A stretch of DNA of 60,230 nt. Origin: Rhodospirillaceae bacterium (lineage in GTDB: Bacteria; Pseudomonadota; Alphaproteobacteria; Rhodospirillales; JABHCV01). The DNA lies in NCBI GenBank assembly GCA_018671895.1, contig JABHGV010000034.1, positions 1 to 60,230 of the forward strand. The letters run 5' to 3'. Under the pieces are notes generated by a model that searched no databases, had not been told where the DNA came from, and saw only the letters and a program-made list of their open reading frames with translations. Made by a program: the position numbers and the translations under genes. Position 1 is the first letter of the stretch. Each line of letters starts with the position of its first letter. Positions 1-9,375 of the stretch are shown piece after piece.

Positions 1-113
1 AACAGGCAAAACAGACTCGTTTTTCCCAGCTCCGTCCTAATTCCATTGCCCCCTTAAAGGGGCTGTGGCAGAAGGGATATACATTATGGAACCCCGATAG
101 ACGGAAAATATCA

Positions 114-1115
114 ATGATCTTCAAGAACGCCCTGTTGGCCATAGCCATTGTCGCATTTGTCGCGATACCTGTTCACACTGAGGCAAAATCGACGAAAGCC
201 CCACCAGCCGCTGCATCGCAGGACTTCAAGGACTGGCTGGTCAAGCTTCGGGCCGAGGCCGCATCGAAGGGAATTCGCGAGGAAATTCTAAAGTCCGCCC
301 TGGATAACATCAAACCCATCAACCGGGTTGTTGAGCTGGACCGTAAACAGCCGGAATTCACCCTGACGTTCAATCAGTATCTGACCCGTGTCGTGCCCAA
401 CGGGCGGGTTAATAAGGGTAAGAAAAAACTGGCGGAAAACCGGAAGTTACTGGAGACCATCGGCAAAAAATACGGGATTCAGCCACGCTTTATTGTTGCC
501 TTTTGGGGGATCGAGACGGATTTCGGGCGTATCACCGGCGGTTTTCCGCTGATCCCGGCACTGGCGACGCTGGCCCATGACGGTCGACGCAGCGCCTACT
601 TTCGCAAGGAACTACTGAACGCCCTGACCATTCTCAATCAGAATCACATTAAGCCGAAGGACATGGTCGGTTCGTGGGCCGGCGCCATGGGACAGTGTCA
701 GTTCATGCCGTCTTCGTTCCTGAACTTCGCCGTCGATTACACCGGCGACGGTCGCAAGGATATCTGGACGACACCGGGCGACGTTTTTGCCTCGGCCGCC
801 AATTACCTGTCTAAATCAGGCTGGAAGGGCGATCAGACCTGGGGCCGTGCGGTTACCCTGCCAAAGGGGTTTGATACCAGCGTTGCCAGCCTGAAGGTGA
901 AGAAAGCCCTGTCAGAGTGGCAGGCGCTTGGCGTTCGTCGCACTGACGGCAGCAATCTTCCCGAACGTGACCTCAAGGCATCGCTGGTGATTGCCGATAA
1001 AAAGGGGAAATCACCGTATCTCGTTTACAACAACTATCGCACGATCCTGAAATGGAACCGCTCGACGTACTTCGCCGTCGCCGTTGGCACGCTCGCCGAT
1101 CGCATCGGAAATTAG
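114..1115 (+). CDS. Lytic murein transglycosylase (MltB/SLT_2 type)
   Basis: A 333-residue exported enzyme predicted to cleave the MurNAc-GlcNAc bond of peptidoglycan in the periplasm. A hydrophobic N-terminal segment (about residues 5-22) fits a signal peptide. The SLT_2 domain fills most of the rest. The catalytic Glu is E134 in the motif FWGIETDFG, and the motif GAMGQCQFMPSS, typical of MltB relatives, follows near residue 190. There is no lipobox cysteine, so this is a soluble or N-terminally anchored form, and no C-terminal peptidoglycan-binding repeat is seen. It stands just upstream of rlpA and a D,D-carboxypeptidase, which makes a small cell-wall cluster. Family assignment is firm; the exact paralogue name is not. 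Confidence 0.9.
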   Translation: MIFKNALLAIAIVAFVAIPVHTEAKSTKAPPAAASQDFKDWLVKLRAEAASKGIREEILKSALDNIKPINRVVELDRKQPEFTLTFNQYLTRVVPNGRVNKGKKKLAENRKLLETIGKKYGIQPRFIVAFWGIETDFGRITGGFPLIPALATLAHDGRRSAYFRKELLNALTILNQNHIKPKDMVGSWAGAMGQCQFMPSSFLNFAVDYTGDGRKDIWTTPGDVFASAANYLSKSGWKGDQTWGRAVTLPKGFDTSVASLKVKKALSEWQALGVRRTDGSNLPERDLKASLVIADKKGKSPYLVYNNYRTILKWNRSTYFAVAVGTLADRIGN

Positions 1116-1201
1116 CGTCGTAACACTATCTTCATCATGTCAGGGCACGGTGTTTTGTGTAATATATTGGCGGATTCTCTAGCCAGGGGCATACGTTAGC
1201 C

Positions 1202-2206
1202 GTGAACTTGAAGCTCAAACATCTTGGAACCCTTCGTTTCGGGCGATTGCTAGGCCATTTTGCGGTCTTGTTGACTGCGGCATCCGTGCTGTCTGCTTGC
1301 GCCGAAACCCAGTTTCTGGCCTCGACCTTCAAGCGGGTCGGTAAAAGCAACCAGGGCACCATTGGTAATTACAAGATCGGCAACCCTTATCAAATCAAGG
1401 GCGTCTGGTATTACCCGTCCGAAGATTTCGATTATGACGAAACCGGTATTGCCTCGTGGTACGGATCAAAATTTCATGGCCACAAGACGGCGAACGGCGA
1501 AACCTATGATATGAACGGGGTCAGCGCCGCTCACAAAACCCTGCCGCTGCCGACCATTGTGCGTGTCACCAATCTTGAAAATGGTCGCTCGTTGAAACTG
1601 CGCATTAATGATCGTGGACCCTATGCGCACGGTCGTATCATTGATCTGTCGCGTCGGGCTTCTCAGTTATTGGGATTCCAGAAACAGGGGACGGCCCGTG
1701 TTCGGGTGGCCGTGTTGTCCGATGAAAGCCGCACATTGGCGGCGCGCATGAAAGGCCAGACCGAGCTTGCCAATCTGGGCTCGCCGATCACCGTCAATAA
1801 GTTGCCTAAACCCAAGGTCAGCGCCGAAACACTGCCTACTATTGAAGGGGCTAAGAACACCTCGTCGGTGTCCTATTCCATGCCCAACGACAAGAACGAA
1901 ACGAAAAAGGGCGAGCCGCAACTTGCATCTGTACCGGCGGAGATATCTGAAACGGTCAGCATTCAGCCGGTTTCAGACACTAAAATCTTCGTTCAGGCCG
2001 GGGCTTTTTCGTATTTCGACAATGCCAATCGGGTACGTGCCCGGTTAAGTGAATTGGGGAATGTGACGATTTCATCGGTACTTGTCGGTGATCGTGACCT
2101 GTTTAGGGTCCGTGTCGGGCCCATGACCAACATTACCGATGCCGACCAGATGCTTGAGCAAGTCATCGGTGCCGGGTATACAAATGCCAGAACAATCATC
2201 GACTGA
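1202..2206 (+). CDS. rlpA: Septal-ring lytic transglycosylase RlpA
   Basis: A 334-residue outer-membrane lipoprotein that acts on peptidoglycan lacking stem peptides at the septum. The signal peptide ends in a lipobox LSAC with Cys33. The double-psi beta-barrel domain follows, with motifs GIASWYG and NDRGPY; the Asp of the latter is the expected catalytic residue. A C-terminal SPOR domain (about residues 258-334, starting IFVQAGAF) would target it to denuded septal peptidoglycan. The start codon is GTG. It is followed by a dacA-like gene, a common alphaproteobacterial pairing that leads into tmk-holB-metG. Confidence 0.93.
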   Translation: MNLKLKHLGTLRFGRLLGHFAVLLTAASVLSACAETQFLASTFKRVGKSNQGTIGNYKIGNPYQIKGVWYYPSEDFDYDETGIASWYGSKFHGHKTANGETYDMNGVSAAHKTLPLPTIVRVTNLENGRSLKLRINDRGPYAHGRIIDLSRRASQLLGFQKQGTARVRVAVLSDESRTLAARMKGQTELANLGSPITVNKLPKPKVSAETLPTIEGAKNTSSVSYSMPNDKNETKKGEPQLASVPAEISETVSIQPVSDTKIFVQAGAFSYFDNANRVRARLSELGNVTISSVLVGDRDLFRVRVGPMTNITDADQMLEQVIGAGYTNARTIID

Positions 2207-2302
2207 CCTTGATTGATCTTAAACCCGTCATTATTTGGCCTGATTGCGTCGCTACACATGCTTTGAGAATTCTTTGATTTAATAACGAAGCTTTGCCCTG
2301 AA

Positions 2303-3481
2303 ATGATTTCATACCAGATCTTGCAGATTCCCTTTCGCCGACTAGGCTGTGCAGCAGTTCTGGCATTGTCTGTTGTTGCTTTTGCAACCCCGGCCAAAGC
2401 CATCGAAACCATTGCCAAGGAAGCAATCCTGATTGACGCCGAAACCGGCGCGGTGTTGTTCGATAAAAACGCCTCCACGCCGATGGCACCGGCATCCATG
2501 AGCAAGCTAATGACCATTTACATGGTGCTGGAGCGCCTGCGCGATGGTCGCCTGTCGCTGGATGACACCTTCAAGGTCAGTGAGAACGCCTGGCGCAAGG
2601 GTGGGGCGAAAAGTGGTTCGTCGACCATGTTCCTGGAACCAGGCAAGCGTGTCCGCGTTGAAGATTTGCTGCGCGGTATCATTATTCAGTCTGGCAACGA
2701 TGCCTGCATCGTTATCGCCGAAGGCCTGTCGGGCAGTGAAGGGGCCTTTGCCGATGAAATGAACGAACGCGCACAGCAGATGGGGATGTATGAATCGACC
2801 TTCATCAACGCCACCGGCTGGCCCGACCCGGATCACAAAATGTCGCCGAAGGATTTGGCACTCCTTGCAAAGCGGACAATTCTGGATTTCCCGGAATTCT
2901 ATTCCTATTACTCTGAAACCAGCTTTACCTATAACGGCATCAAGCAAAACAACCGCAACCCGCTGCTTTACAAAGGCATGGGGGCCGATGGCCTGAAAAC
3001 GGGCCATACGAATTCTTCCGGCTATGGACTCGTAGCCTCGGCAACCCGCGGTGACCGTCGCCTGATTTTGGTGGTCAATGGCTTGCCGACGAAAAAAGAT
3101 CGTGCCCGGGTTCCGGAACGTCTGATCGAGTGGGGCTTTCGCGAATTCAACAATTACGACCTTCTGAAAGCCGGTGAGGTTATCGAAGAAGCGCAGGTCT
3201 GGTTGGGCGATAAACCGACGGTGCCGTTGATTGTTGTCGATGATTTGACGCTTACTTTGCCGAAGAAATCCCGGCGTGGCATGAAGGTCAAAGTCACCTA
3301 TGACGGCCCCATTCCGGCACCGATTAAAAAGGGTGACCGGCTGGCGACCTTGAGCATTATTACCGCCGACAAAGACCCCGTCGATATCCCGCTGATTGCT
3401 GCTGATGATGTCAATCAACTGGGACTTCTTGGTCGCCTTGGCGCGGCGTTCCAGTATATTCTTCTAGGTGGTTCTATATAA
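2303..3481 (+). CDS. dacA: D-alanyl-D-alanine carboxypeptidase (PBP5/6 family, DacA-like)
   Basis: A 392-residue periplasmic serine peptidase that trims the terminal D-Ala from peptidoglycan pentapeptides. A signal peptide ends near residue 33 (ATPAKA). All three penicillin-binding motifs are present: SxxK as SMSK at residues 65-68, SxN as SGN near 139, and KTG as KTGHT near 236. The C-terminal quarter matches the all-beta PBP5 C-terminal domain, and the last hydrophobic segment (FQYILLGG) resembles the amphipathic membrane anchor. It lies 96 bases downstream of rlpA and 72 bases before tmk. Confidence 0.94.
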   Translation: MISYQILQIPFRRLGCAAVLALSVVAFATPAKAIETIAKEAILIDAETGAVLFDKNASTPMAPASMSKLMTIYMVLERLRDGRLSLDDTFKVSENAWRKGGAKSGSSTMFLEPGKRVRVEDLLRGIIIQSGNDACIVIAEGLSGSEGAFADEMNERAQQMGMYESTFINATGWPDPDHKMSPKDLALLAKRTILDFPEFYSYYSETSFTYNGIKQNNRNPLLYKGMGADGLKTGHTNSSGYGLVASATRGDRRLILVVNGLPTKKDRARVPERLIEWGFREFNNYDLLKAGEVIEEAQVWLGDKPTVPLIVVDDLTLTLPKKSRRGMKVKVTYDGPIPAPIKKGDRLATLSIITADKDPVDIPLIAADDVNQLGLLGRLGAAFQYILLGGSI

Positions 3482-3553
3482 CCGTATCGAACAAGAGGCT
3501 GAAGGCTCCTTGGCGTAAGCATCTATCGCGCTCAACCTTTCAAGGGAATTGCG

Positions 3554-4186
3554 TTGTCTAAATTCATTACGTTCGAAGGCGGCGAGGGCACTGGCAAGTC
3601 GACGCAGGTCAAACTGTTGGCCGAGGCACTGACCAAGGCCGATATCGATAGTGTTTCGACCCGCGAGCCGGGCGGCGCGCCGGGTGCCGAAGATATCCGC
3701 AATTTACTGGTCAATGGTGATGTCGACCGCTGGTCACCGATGAGCGAGGCGTTGCTGAATTATGCGGCGCGGGCAGAACATCTGGAACACACTGTGGTTC
3801 CGGCGCTGGAGTCAGGGAAATGGGTGATATCGGATCGCTTTGTCGATTCAACCACCGCCTATCAAGGCTATGGACATGGTCTCGACCTGGATATTCTCGC
3901 CGAATTGAACCAGGTCGTGCTGGGCGGATTCAAACCTGACCTGACGCTGGTTTTTGACCTTGATCTGAAAGTCGGCCTCGATCGCGCCAGTTCCCGTGGT
4001 GACGGCGAAGACCGATACGAGCGCATGGGCCATGACTTCCATGAACGCCTTCGTCAGGGATTCCTTGATATCGCCGCAGGCGACCCGGAACGGTGCGTCG
4101 TGATCGATGCCTCGGTTGATATCGACACCATCGCCACAGCCGTTCGCAAGGCCGTTTCCGATCATTTCGGGGTCTCCTTGTCATGA
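3554..4186 (+). CDS. tmk: Thymidylate kinase
   Basis: Phosphorylates dTMP to dTDP with ATP for DNA synthesis. The protein has 210 residues, the usual family length. The P-loop GGEGTGKS lies at residues 9-16, and the DR motif is in ISDRFVDST near residue 97, followed by the lid region RxxxRG/DGEDRYE near 150. The start is TTG with an AAGGGA-like ribosome site a few bases before it; no in-frame ATG fits better. The stop overlaps the holB start by 4 bases (ATGA), so the two are translationally coupled, which is the normal tmk-holB arrangement. Confidence 0.95.
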   Translation: MSKFITFEGGEGTGKSTQVKLLAEALTKADIDSVSTREPGGAPGAEDIRNLLVNGDVDRWSPMSEALLNYAARAEHLEHTVVPALESGKWVISDRFVDSTTAYQGYGHGLDLDILAELNQVVLGGFKPDLTLVFDLDLKVGLDRASSRGDGEDRYERMGHDFHERLRQGFLDIAAGDPERCVVIDASVDIDTIATAVRKAVSDHFGVSLS

Positions 4187-5238
4187 GCCCCGCAAAATCC
4201 TCGATTGTCGAAGACGAAGACGGCCCGTTGCCGGCGCGCGCCAATCCTGATTTACAAGGCCATGACGCGGCTGAGAAGTCCCTGTTGGATGCATTCAATA
4301 GCGGCAAGCTCGCCCACGCATGGCTGCTGACCGGGCCTAAGGGTATCGGCAAGGCGACACTGGCCTATCGGTTTGCCCGCCATGTTCTCAGCACAGGAGA
4401 TGGGGAAGGGGGCTTGTTTGGTGATGCCGCCCCGGTTGATTCAATGTACGTCTCGCCCGACGATCCGGTTTTCTTGCGTATATCTGCCGGGGGTCACGCC
4501 GACCTGAAAGTCATCGAGCGTGCTTACGACGAAAAAAGGGGCAAGTGGCGCACGGAAATCGTCGTCGACGATGTTCGCTCACTCGGCCGTTTCCTGTCGC
4601 TGACATCTGCCGAAGGCGGCTGGCGGGTGGTAGTTATCGACAGTGCCGACGAAATGAACCGCAATGCCGCCAATGCCGTTCTTAAAGTTCTGGAAGAACC
4701 GCCGAAAAGGGCATTGTTGCTACTGGTCAGCCACAATCCGGGCCGTCTGTTGCCGACCATTCGGTCGCGCTGCCGCAAGCTGACGTTAAAGCCGTTGGCT
4801 GAGAGCGCCGTTGTCAAATTGTTGCTGGGTGAAAACCCTGAAATGCCGATGTCTGATGCAGAAGAACTGGCGCGACTATCAGATGGCAGTATCGGGCGCG
4901 CACTGAATTTGGAACAAGTCGGCGGATTGGCGCTTTATCACGAGATGACGGCTATTCTCGAACGACTGCCTGTACTGGATATCGGGGCCGTTCATGCATT
5001 GGCCGGAAAACTTGGCAAGGCCGGGGCGGATGATGCTTTTCATACATTTACCGAATTGTTGACCAGCTGGATCAGCAAGCATATTCGCGATCTGTCGACA
5101 AGGGCTGCTAATGGCGATCTTGAAAGCTGGCTTCAGGTGTGGGACAAGGTCAACCACCTGCTGGAAAGAACCGACGCCGTCAACCTGGACCGCAGGCAAA
5201 CACTGATCACCATCTTTACCATTCTGGAAACTGCTTAA
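4183..5238 (+). CDS. holB: DNA polymerase III delta-prime subunit
   Basis: A 351-residue component of the DNA polymerase III clamp loader. It has an AAA+ fold with Walker A GPKGIGKA near residue 50, the DEMNRNAANAVLKVLEEPP segment typical of delta-prime near residue 155, and the sensor region SHNPGRLLPTIRSRC, in which SRC matches the clamp-loader arginine-finger motif. The usual zinc-binding cysteine set of delta-prime is not evident, which is common in alphaproteobacteria. It overlaps tmk by 4 bases and ends directly against the metG start codon, so tmk-holB-metG form one transcription unit. Confidence 0.93.
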   Translation: MSPAKSSIVEDEDGPLPARANPDLQGHDAAEKSLLDAFNSGKLAHAWLLTGPKGIGKATLAYRFARHVLSTGDGEGGLFGDAAPVDSMYVSPDDPVFLRISAGGHADLKVIERAYDEKRGKWRTEIVVDDVRSLGRFLSLTSAEGGWRVVVIDSADEMNRNAANAVLKVLEEPPKRALLLLVSHNPGRLLPTIRSRCRKLTLKPLAESAVVKLLLGENPEMPMSDAEELARLSDGSIGRALNLEQVGGLALYHEMTAILERLPVLDIGAVHALAGKLGKAGADDAFHTFTELLTSWISKHIRDLSTRAANGDLESWLQVWDKVNHLLERTDAVNLDRRQTLITIFTILETA

Positions 5239-6792
5239 GTGCCCAAAACACCTTATTACCTGACGACGCCGATTTATTACGTCAACGACGCGCCCCATAT
5301 TGGCCATGCATATACGTCGCTGGCCTGTGATGTGCTGGCGCGTTTCAAGCGGCTGGATGGTTTCGATGTTAAGTTCCTGACCGGCACAGATGAACATGGT
5401 CAAAAGGTCGAAAAATCGGCTCAGGCAAAGGGCATCGATGCCCAGGCCTTTACCGACGAAGTGTCGCAAAAGTTCCGTGATCTGGCCGATCACATGAATT
5501 TCAGTCACGACGACTTCATCCGCACCACCGAAGAACGTCACAAGCTGTCTTGCACTGACCTGTGGAAGCGGATCGTTGATCGTGGAGACATCTATCTGGA
5601 CAGTTACGGCGGCTGGTATGCAATCCGCGACGAAGCCTTTTATGGGGAAGGCGAGCTTATCGACGGTCCCGACGGTAAAAAGGTTGCCCCCAGTGGTGCC
5701 GAGGTCGAATGGGTCGAAGAGCCGAGTTATTTCTTCAAATTGTCGGAGTGGGGCGATCGCCTGCTCGAATTCTATGAGAAAAACCCGGACTTCATCGCGC
5801 CGAAAAGCCGCCTGAATGAGGTTGTCAGCTTCGTGAAGGGCGGATTGCACGATTTGTCTGTATCGAGAACCACTTTCAACTGGGGCATTCCGGTGCCCGA
5901 CGATGACGAGCACATCATGTACGTGTGGCTCGATGCGTTGACCAACTACATCACCGCCCTTGGATTCCCGGAAACCGAAACCGGCGAATTCGCCACCTAT
6001 TGGCCCGCCGACTTGCACATGGTCGGCAAGGACATCCTGCGTTTTCACACAGTCTATTGGCCGGCGTTCCTGATGGCCGCCGGTATCGAACCGCCAAAAA
6101 GGGTATTTGCTCACGGCTGGTGGACCAACGAAGGCGAGAAGATTTCAAAGTCGCTGGGCAACGTTATCGACCCGATCGACCTTGTCGAAACCTACGGGCT
6201 TGATCAGGTCCGGTATTTCCTGCTGCGCGAAGTGCCATTTGGCAACGACGGTGATTTTTCCCGCCACGCCATGGTCAACCGCATGAATGGTGAGTTGGCA
6301 AACGACCTGGGCAATCTGGCCCAGCGGGTGCTTTCCATGGTCGCCAAAAACTGCGCCGCCGCTGTCCCCGTGCACGGTGAATTTACGGATGACGACAAGG
6401 CAATGCTGGATCAGGCGTCCGTGCTGGTCAATGGCTTGCGTAAATCCATGGATGAACAGGCTTTCCACGAAGGGCTGGAAACGGTGTGGAAGGCCATCCG
6501 CGCCGCCAATGGCTATGTCGATGCCCAGGCGCCGTGGACCCTTAAAAAGGAAGACCCGCCGCGCATGGCGACCGTACTTTACGTATTGTCGGAAACCATC
6601 CGCCAGATTGCCATTGTATTACAGCCGTTCATGCCCGACAGCATGGCGAACATGCTCGACCAGTTGGCCGTCAGTCCGGAACATCGGGATTTCTCGTTTC
6701 TGGGCCAGGGTCATCAACTGACTCCCGGAACAATTCTGCCAGCCCCCCAAGGGGTGTTTCCGCGCTTCGTCGAGGCGGATGCAGACGATTGA
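5239..6792 (+). CDS. metG: Methionyl-tRNA synthetase
   Basis: Charges tRNA-Met with methionine. The class I signatures are both present: HIGH as PHIGHAY near residue 15 and KMSKS as EKISKSLGN near residue 298. The 517-residue length and the lack of cysteines in the connective knuckle fit the short MetG form without zinc; no C-terminal dimerisation domain is present. The start is GTG immediately after the holB stop codon. In many relatives metG is followed directly by tatD; here a cytochrome c gene lies between them. Confidence 0.96.
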   Translation: MPKTPYYLTTPIYYVNDAPHIGHAYTSLACDVLARFKRLDGFDVKFLTGTDEHGQKVEKSAQAKGIDAQAFTDEVSQKFRDLADHMNFSHDDFIRTTEERHKLSCTDLWKRIVDRGDIYLDSYGGWYAIRDEAFYGEGELIDGPDGKKVAPSGAEVEWVEEPSYFFKLSEWGDRLLEFYEKNPDFIAPKSRLNEVVSFVKGGLHDLSVSRTTFNWGIPVPDDDEHIMYVWLDALTNYITALGFPETETGEFATYWPADLHMVGKDILRFHTVYWPAFLMAAGIEPPKRVFAHGWWTNEGEKISKSLGNVIDPIDLVETYGLDQVRYFLLREVPFGNDGDFSRHAMVNRMNGELANDLGNLAQRVLSMVAKNCAAAVPVHGEFTDDDKAMLDQASVLVNGLRKSMDEQAFHEGLETVWKAIRAANGYVDAQAPWTLKKEDPPRMATVLYVLSETIRQIAIVLQPFMPDSMANMLDQLAVSPEHRDFSFLGQGHQLTPGTILPAPQGVFPRFVEADADD

Positions 6793-6943
6793 TTTAATTA
6801 ATTTTTTGGTGACTTAACGGCAGTCAAATATCTTTTAGCCGGTGTCTGATAGCATTACGCCGATTATTACTTTTGTGTCCATTTTGGGCACGAAAAGGAC
6901 AGTTGTGATGCGTGTCATGACATTTGGAAACAGGGGAAGTGAA

Positions 6944-7687
6944 ATGACCATACGTAAAACGTTATCGATATTCCTGACTTCTGGCATATCGCTTGCTATC
7001 GCCTTGGCGTTTGTCGCCGGGACAGTCAGCATTTCCACGTCACCGGCCTGGGCAGAAGACGATGCCTCGATAGCCAGGGGCGGGAAGCTATATGACAAGT
7101 GGTATAAGGTTATCAAGGCCGATGGGCCAAAGGAAAACCATCCGGCATGGCCTGCATCCAATACCAAGAAAAAAGGCGGTGTTACACATCGCTGCAAATC
7201 CTGCCACGGCTGGGATGGGCTAGGTAAAGACGGTGCCTATGCGTCCGGATCTTACAAAACTGGAATCAAGGGTGTTAACGGCATGATCGGTGCCGATACG
7301 GCCAAGATTATCGCCGTTATGAAAGACAAGACCCACGGCTATGCCGGCAAAATGGATGACAAAGACTACATGGACCTGGCGATGTTTGTCTCCAAGGGTC
7401 AGGTCGATATGAAAAAGTATATCGACTATGGGGCAAAAAAATCAAAAGGTAACGCTGCCAAGGGCGCGGCTTACTACAATACTATCTGCGCTGGTTGCCA
7501 CGGCATGAAGGGCGAATTGCCGAAAGACATGCCCAAACCCCTCGGTGGGATTGGCAACCCTCAGGAGTTCATCCACAAGATCCTGAATGGACAACCCGGC
7601 GAACCGATGCCTGCTCTTCTTGCGCTTGATGTGAGCATTACGGCTGACATCCTCGCCCATATCGACACGTTGCCGAAGGAAAAGTAA
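6944..7687 (+). CDS. Di-haem c-type cytochrome, periplasmic
   Basis: A 247-residue protein with a signal peptide (cleavage expected after AWA, residue 37) and two haem c sites, CKSCH at 84-88 and CAGCH at 182-186. The halves look like two cytochrome c domains; GEPMPAL near 219-225 could supply an axial Met for the second haem. The ATG at 6944 was chosen because it follows GGGGAAG and gives a clean signal peptide; a GTG at 6842 would add 34 unlikely residues. The gene has its own terminator and separates metG from tatD. Electron partner unknown; possibly linked to oxidation of small organic or sulfur compounds, but nothing in the sequence decides this. Confidence 0.85.
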   Translation: MTIRKTLSIFLTSGISLAIALAFVAGTVSISTSPAWAEDDASIARGGKLYDKWYKVIKADGPKENHPAWPASNTKKKGGVTHRCKSCHGWDGLGKDGAYASGSYKTGIKGVNGMIGADTAKIIAVMKDKTHGYAGKMDDKDYMDLAMFVSKGQVDMKKYIDYGAKKSKGNAAKGAAYYNTICAGCHGMKGELPKDMPKPLGGIGNPQEFIHKILNGQPGEPMPALLALDVSITADILAHIDTLPKEK

Positions 7688-7720
7688 AAGCCGGAAAATA
7701 AGACCTGATTGAAACGGTTG

Positions 7721-7762
7721 CCGCCTCTATACAATGAAAAAAGTATGGGGGCGGTTGCTTTT
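7721..7762 (+). terminator. Rho-independent terminator after the cytochrome c gene
   Basis: A 12-bp stem (7721-7732 with 7743-7754, two G-U pairs) closes a 10-base A-rich loop and is followed by TTGCTTTTGG. It begins 33 bases after the cytochrome stop codon, so the cytochrome appears to be a separate transcription unit from tatD. Confidence 0.7.
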
Positions 7763-7825
7763 GGCCCCATTTGATTGAATAGTCTCGGCCATATGCCTGA
7801 GAATCTTTCAAACACTGAACCGACG

Positions 7826-8605
7826 ATGCTGGTCGACAGCCACTGCCATCTGGATTTCCCCGATTTCAACGATGATTTGGGGGCGGTGATGGACCGCGCC
7901 GCTGCCGCCGGGGTCGGTCATATGATGACCATCTGCACCCATATCAGTAAATTCGAGCAAGTTAAGGCTGTCGTCGAGGGCTACGACAACGTTTTCTGCA
8001 CCGTCGGCATTCATCCGCATAACGTTGAAAAAGAAGAAAAAATTACACCTGAGCGGCTGATTGAACTGGCGGGGCATGAAAAAGTCGTCGGTTTTGGTGA
8101 AACCGGGCTGGATTATTACTACGAGCATGCACCGCGCGACATTCAACAAGCCCAGTTCCGCGCCCATATCGCTGCGGCCCGGCAAACCGGACTGCCGCTG
8201 ATCATTCATACCCGCGACGCCGATGACGATATGGCTGAAATCCTGCGAGACGAGGCGGGGAAGGGTGCATTCCCCGGCTTGTTGCACTGTTTCAGCAGTT
8301 CCAGAAACCTGGCCGAAACGGCGCTGGAGCTGGGGTTATACATCTCGATTTCCGGCATTGTGACCTTCAAAAATGCCGAGGATTTACGCGATACGGTCCG
8401 CGATTTGCCTCTGGACCGGTTGCTGGTCGAGACCGATGCGCCCTATTTGGCACCGGTTCCCTATCGCGGCAAAAGAAACGAGCCCGCCTTCACCGCCGAT
8501 ACAGCGGCAAAAGTGGCTGAAATCAAGGGTATTTCGGCCTCTGAACTGGCACAGGTGACGACCAATAACTTCTTTACTCTGTTCACCAAGGCGGTTCGCA
8601 CATGA
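7826..8605 (+). CDS. tatD: TatD-family metal-dependent hydrolase (3'-5' DNase/RNase type)
   Basis: A 259-residue TIM-barrel amidohydrolase-type nuclease. The metal and catalytic residues of the family are visible: DSHCHLD at the N-terminus, GETGLD with the bridging Glu near residue 90, HTRDAD near 127, LHCFSS near 155 and ETDAPYLAP near 207. The start at MLVDSHCH is the family norm; upstream in-frame starts at 7793 (ATG) and 7775 (TTG) would add 11 or 17 residues and cannot be excluded. It overlaps the next gene by 4 bases (ATGA), and the tatD/MBL pair is a conserved neighbour of metG. Confidence 0.92.
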   Translation: MLVDSHCHLDFPDFNDDLGAVMDRAAAAGVGHMMTICTHISKFEQVKAVVEGYDNVFCTVGIHPHNVEKEEKITPERLIELAGHEKVVGFGETGLDYYYEHAPRDIQQAQFRAHIAAARQTGLPLIIHTRDADDDMAEILRDEAGKGAFPGLLHCFSSSRNLAETALELGLYISISGIVTFKNAEDLRDTVRDLPLDRLLVETDAPYLAPVPYRGKRNEPAFTADTAAKVAEIKGISASELAQVTTNNFFTLFTKAVRT

Positions 8606-9375
8606 AAGTCACCATCCTTGGCTGTGGCGGTTCCAGCGGCACTCCGGCCGTCGGTTATGGCTGGGGTGGATGCAACCCGGAAAACCCTAAAAACAGACGT
8701 TTACGACCGTCAATTCTGGTTGAACATGGCGATACGACCATCCTTGTCGATACATCGCCGGATTTACGCCAGCAACTGCTGAACGCCGATATTTCCAGGC
8801 TGGACGCTGTGTTGCTGACGCACTTTCATGCCGATCATCTGCACGGGATTGATGATTTGCGGCCCATTAACCGGGCGATGAACGCGACGCTAGACCTGTA
8901 TGCCGACGTCGCCACCATAGAGGCCGTCAATCAGCGCTTTGGCTATGTGTTCGAGCCCTTGGCCGAAAACGCCACCATGTATTACAAACCAACCCTGGTT
9001 CCGGAAACGATCGGTGATGGTGATCGGCTGTCCATTGGCGGCATCGATATCGATGTGTTCGTTCAGGAACATGGTTATTGCCAGACTCTGGGCTTCCGAT
9101 TTGGTGACATTGCTTACAGCACCGACGTCGTCGAATTACCCGATCATGCATTTCAGGTGCTGGACGGGGTCCATACTTGGATTATCGGAACACTTGTTGA
9201 TAAGCCCCATGAAACACATGCCCATGTCGACAAGGCGCTCCAATGGATAGAACGTGTCCGGCCGAAGAGGGCAGTGCTCACCCATCTTGGACTTGGGCTG
9301 GATTACGATGAATTGTCGGAGCGCCTGCCTGACAGCGTTGAAGCCGCATACGACGGGCTTATCCTCGCAACCTGA
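8602..9375 (+). CDS. MBL-fold metallohydrolase (PhnP/RNase Z-like)
   Basis: A 257-residue cytosolic metallo-beta-lactamase-fold phosphodiesterase-type protein. The zinc motif THFHADH is intact near residue 73, and the downstream acidic and His ligands (STDVVELPD, LTHLGLGLD) fit the PhnP-like branch. The N-terminus ILGCGGSSGTP and the GGCNPENPKNRR segment are hallmarks of the group often found after tatD. The physiological substrate is not known; cyclic phosphodiesters are likely from the family. Translationally coupled to tatD. Confidence 0.88.
   Translation: MKVTILGCGGSSGTPAVGYGWGGCNPENPKNRRLRPSILVEHGDTTILVDTSPDLRQQLLNADISRLDAVLLTHFHADHLHGIDDLRPINRAMNATLDLYADVATIEAVNQRFGYVFEPLAENATMYYKPTLVPETIGDGDRLSIGGIDIDVFVQEHGYCQTLGFRFGDIAYSTDVVELPDHAFQVLDGVHTWIIGTLVDKPHETHAHVDKALQWIERVRPKRAVLTHLGLGLDYDELSERLPDSVEAAYDGLILAT

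Noticed and set aside
48-63. Small GCCCC/GGGGC hairpin before the first gene
   Set aside because: Only 5 bp and no T-run follows; not enough for a terminator call.
2507-3418. Minus-strand frame of 303 codons across the dacA gene
   Set aside because: Antisense to a gene with all three PBP motifs; composition is that of a shadow frame.
4879-6114. Minus-strand frame of 411 codons across holB and metG
   Set aside because: It lies fully opposite two well-supported genes, has no recognisable motif and is an antisense shadow of their codon bias.
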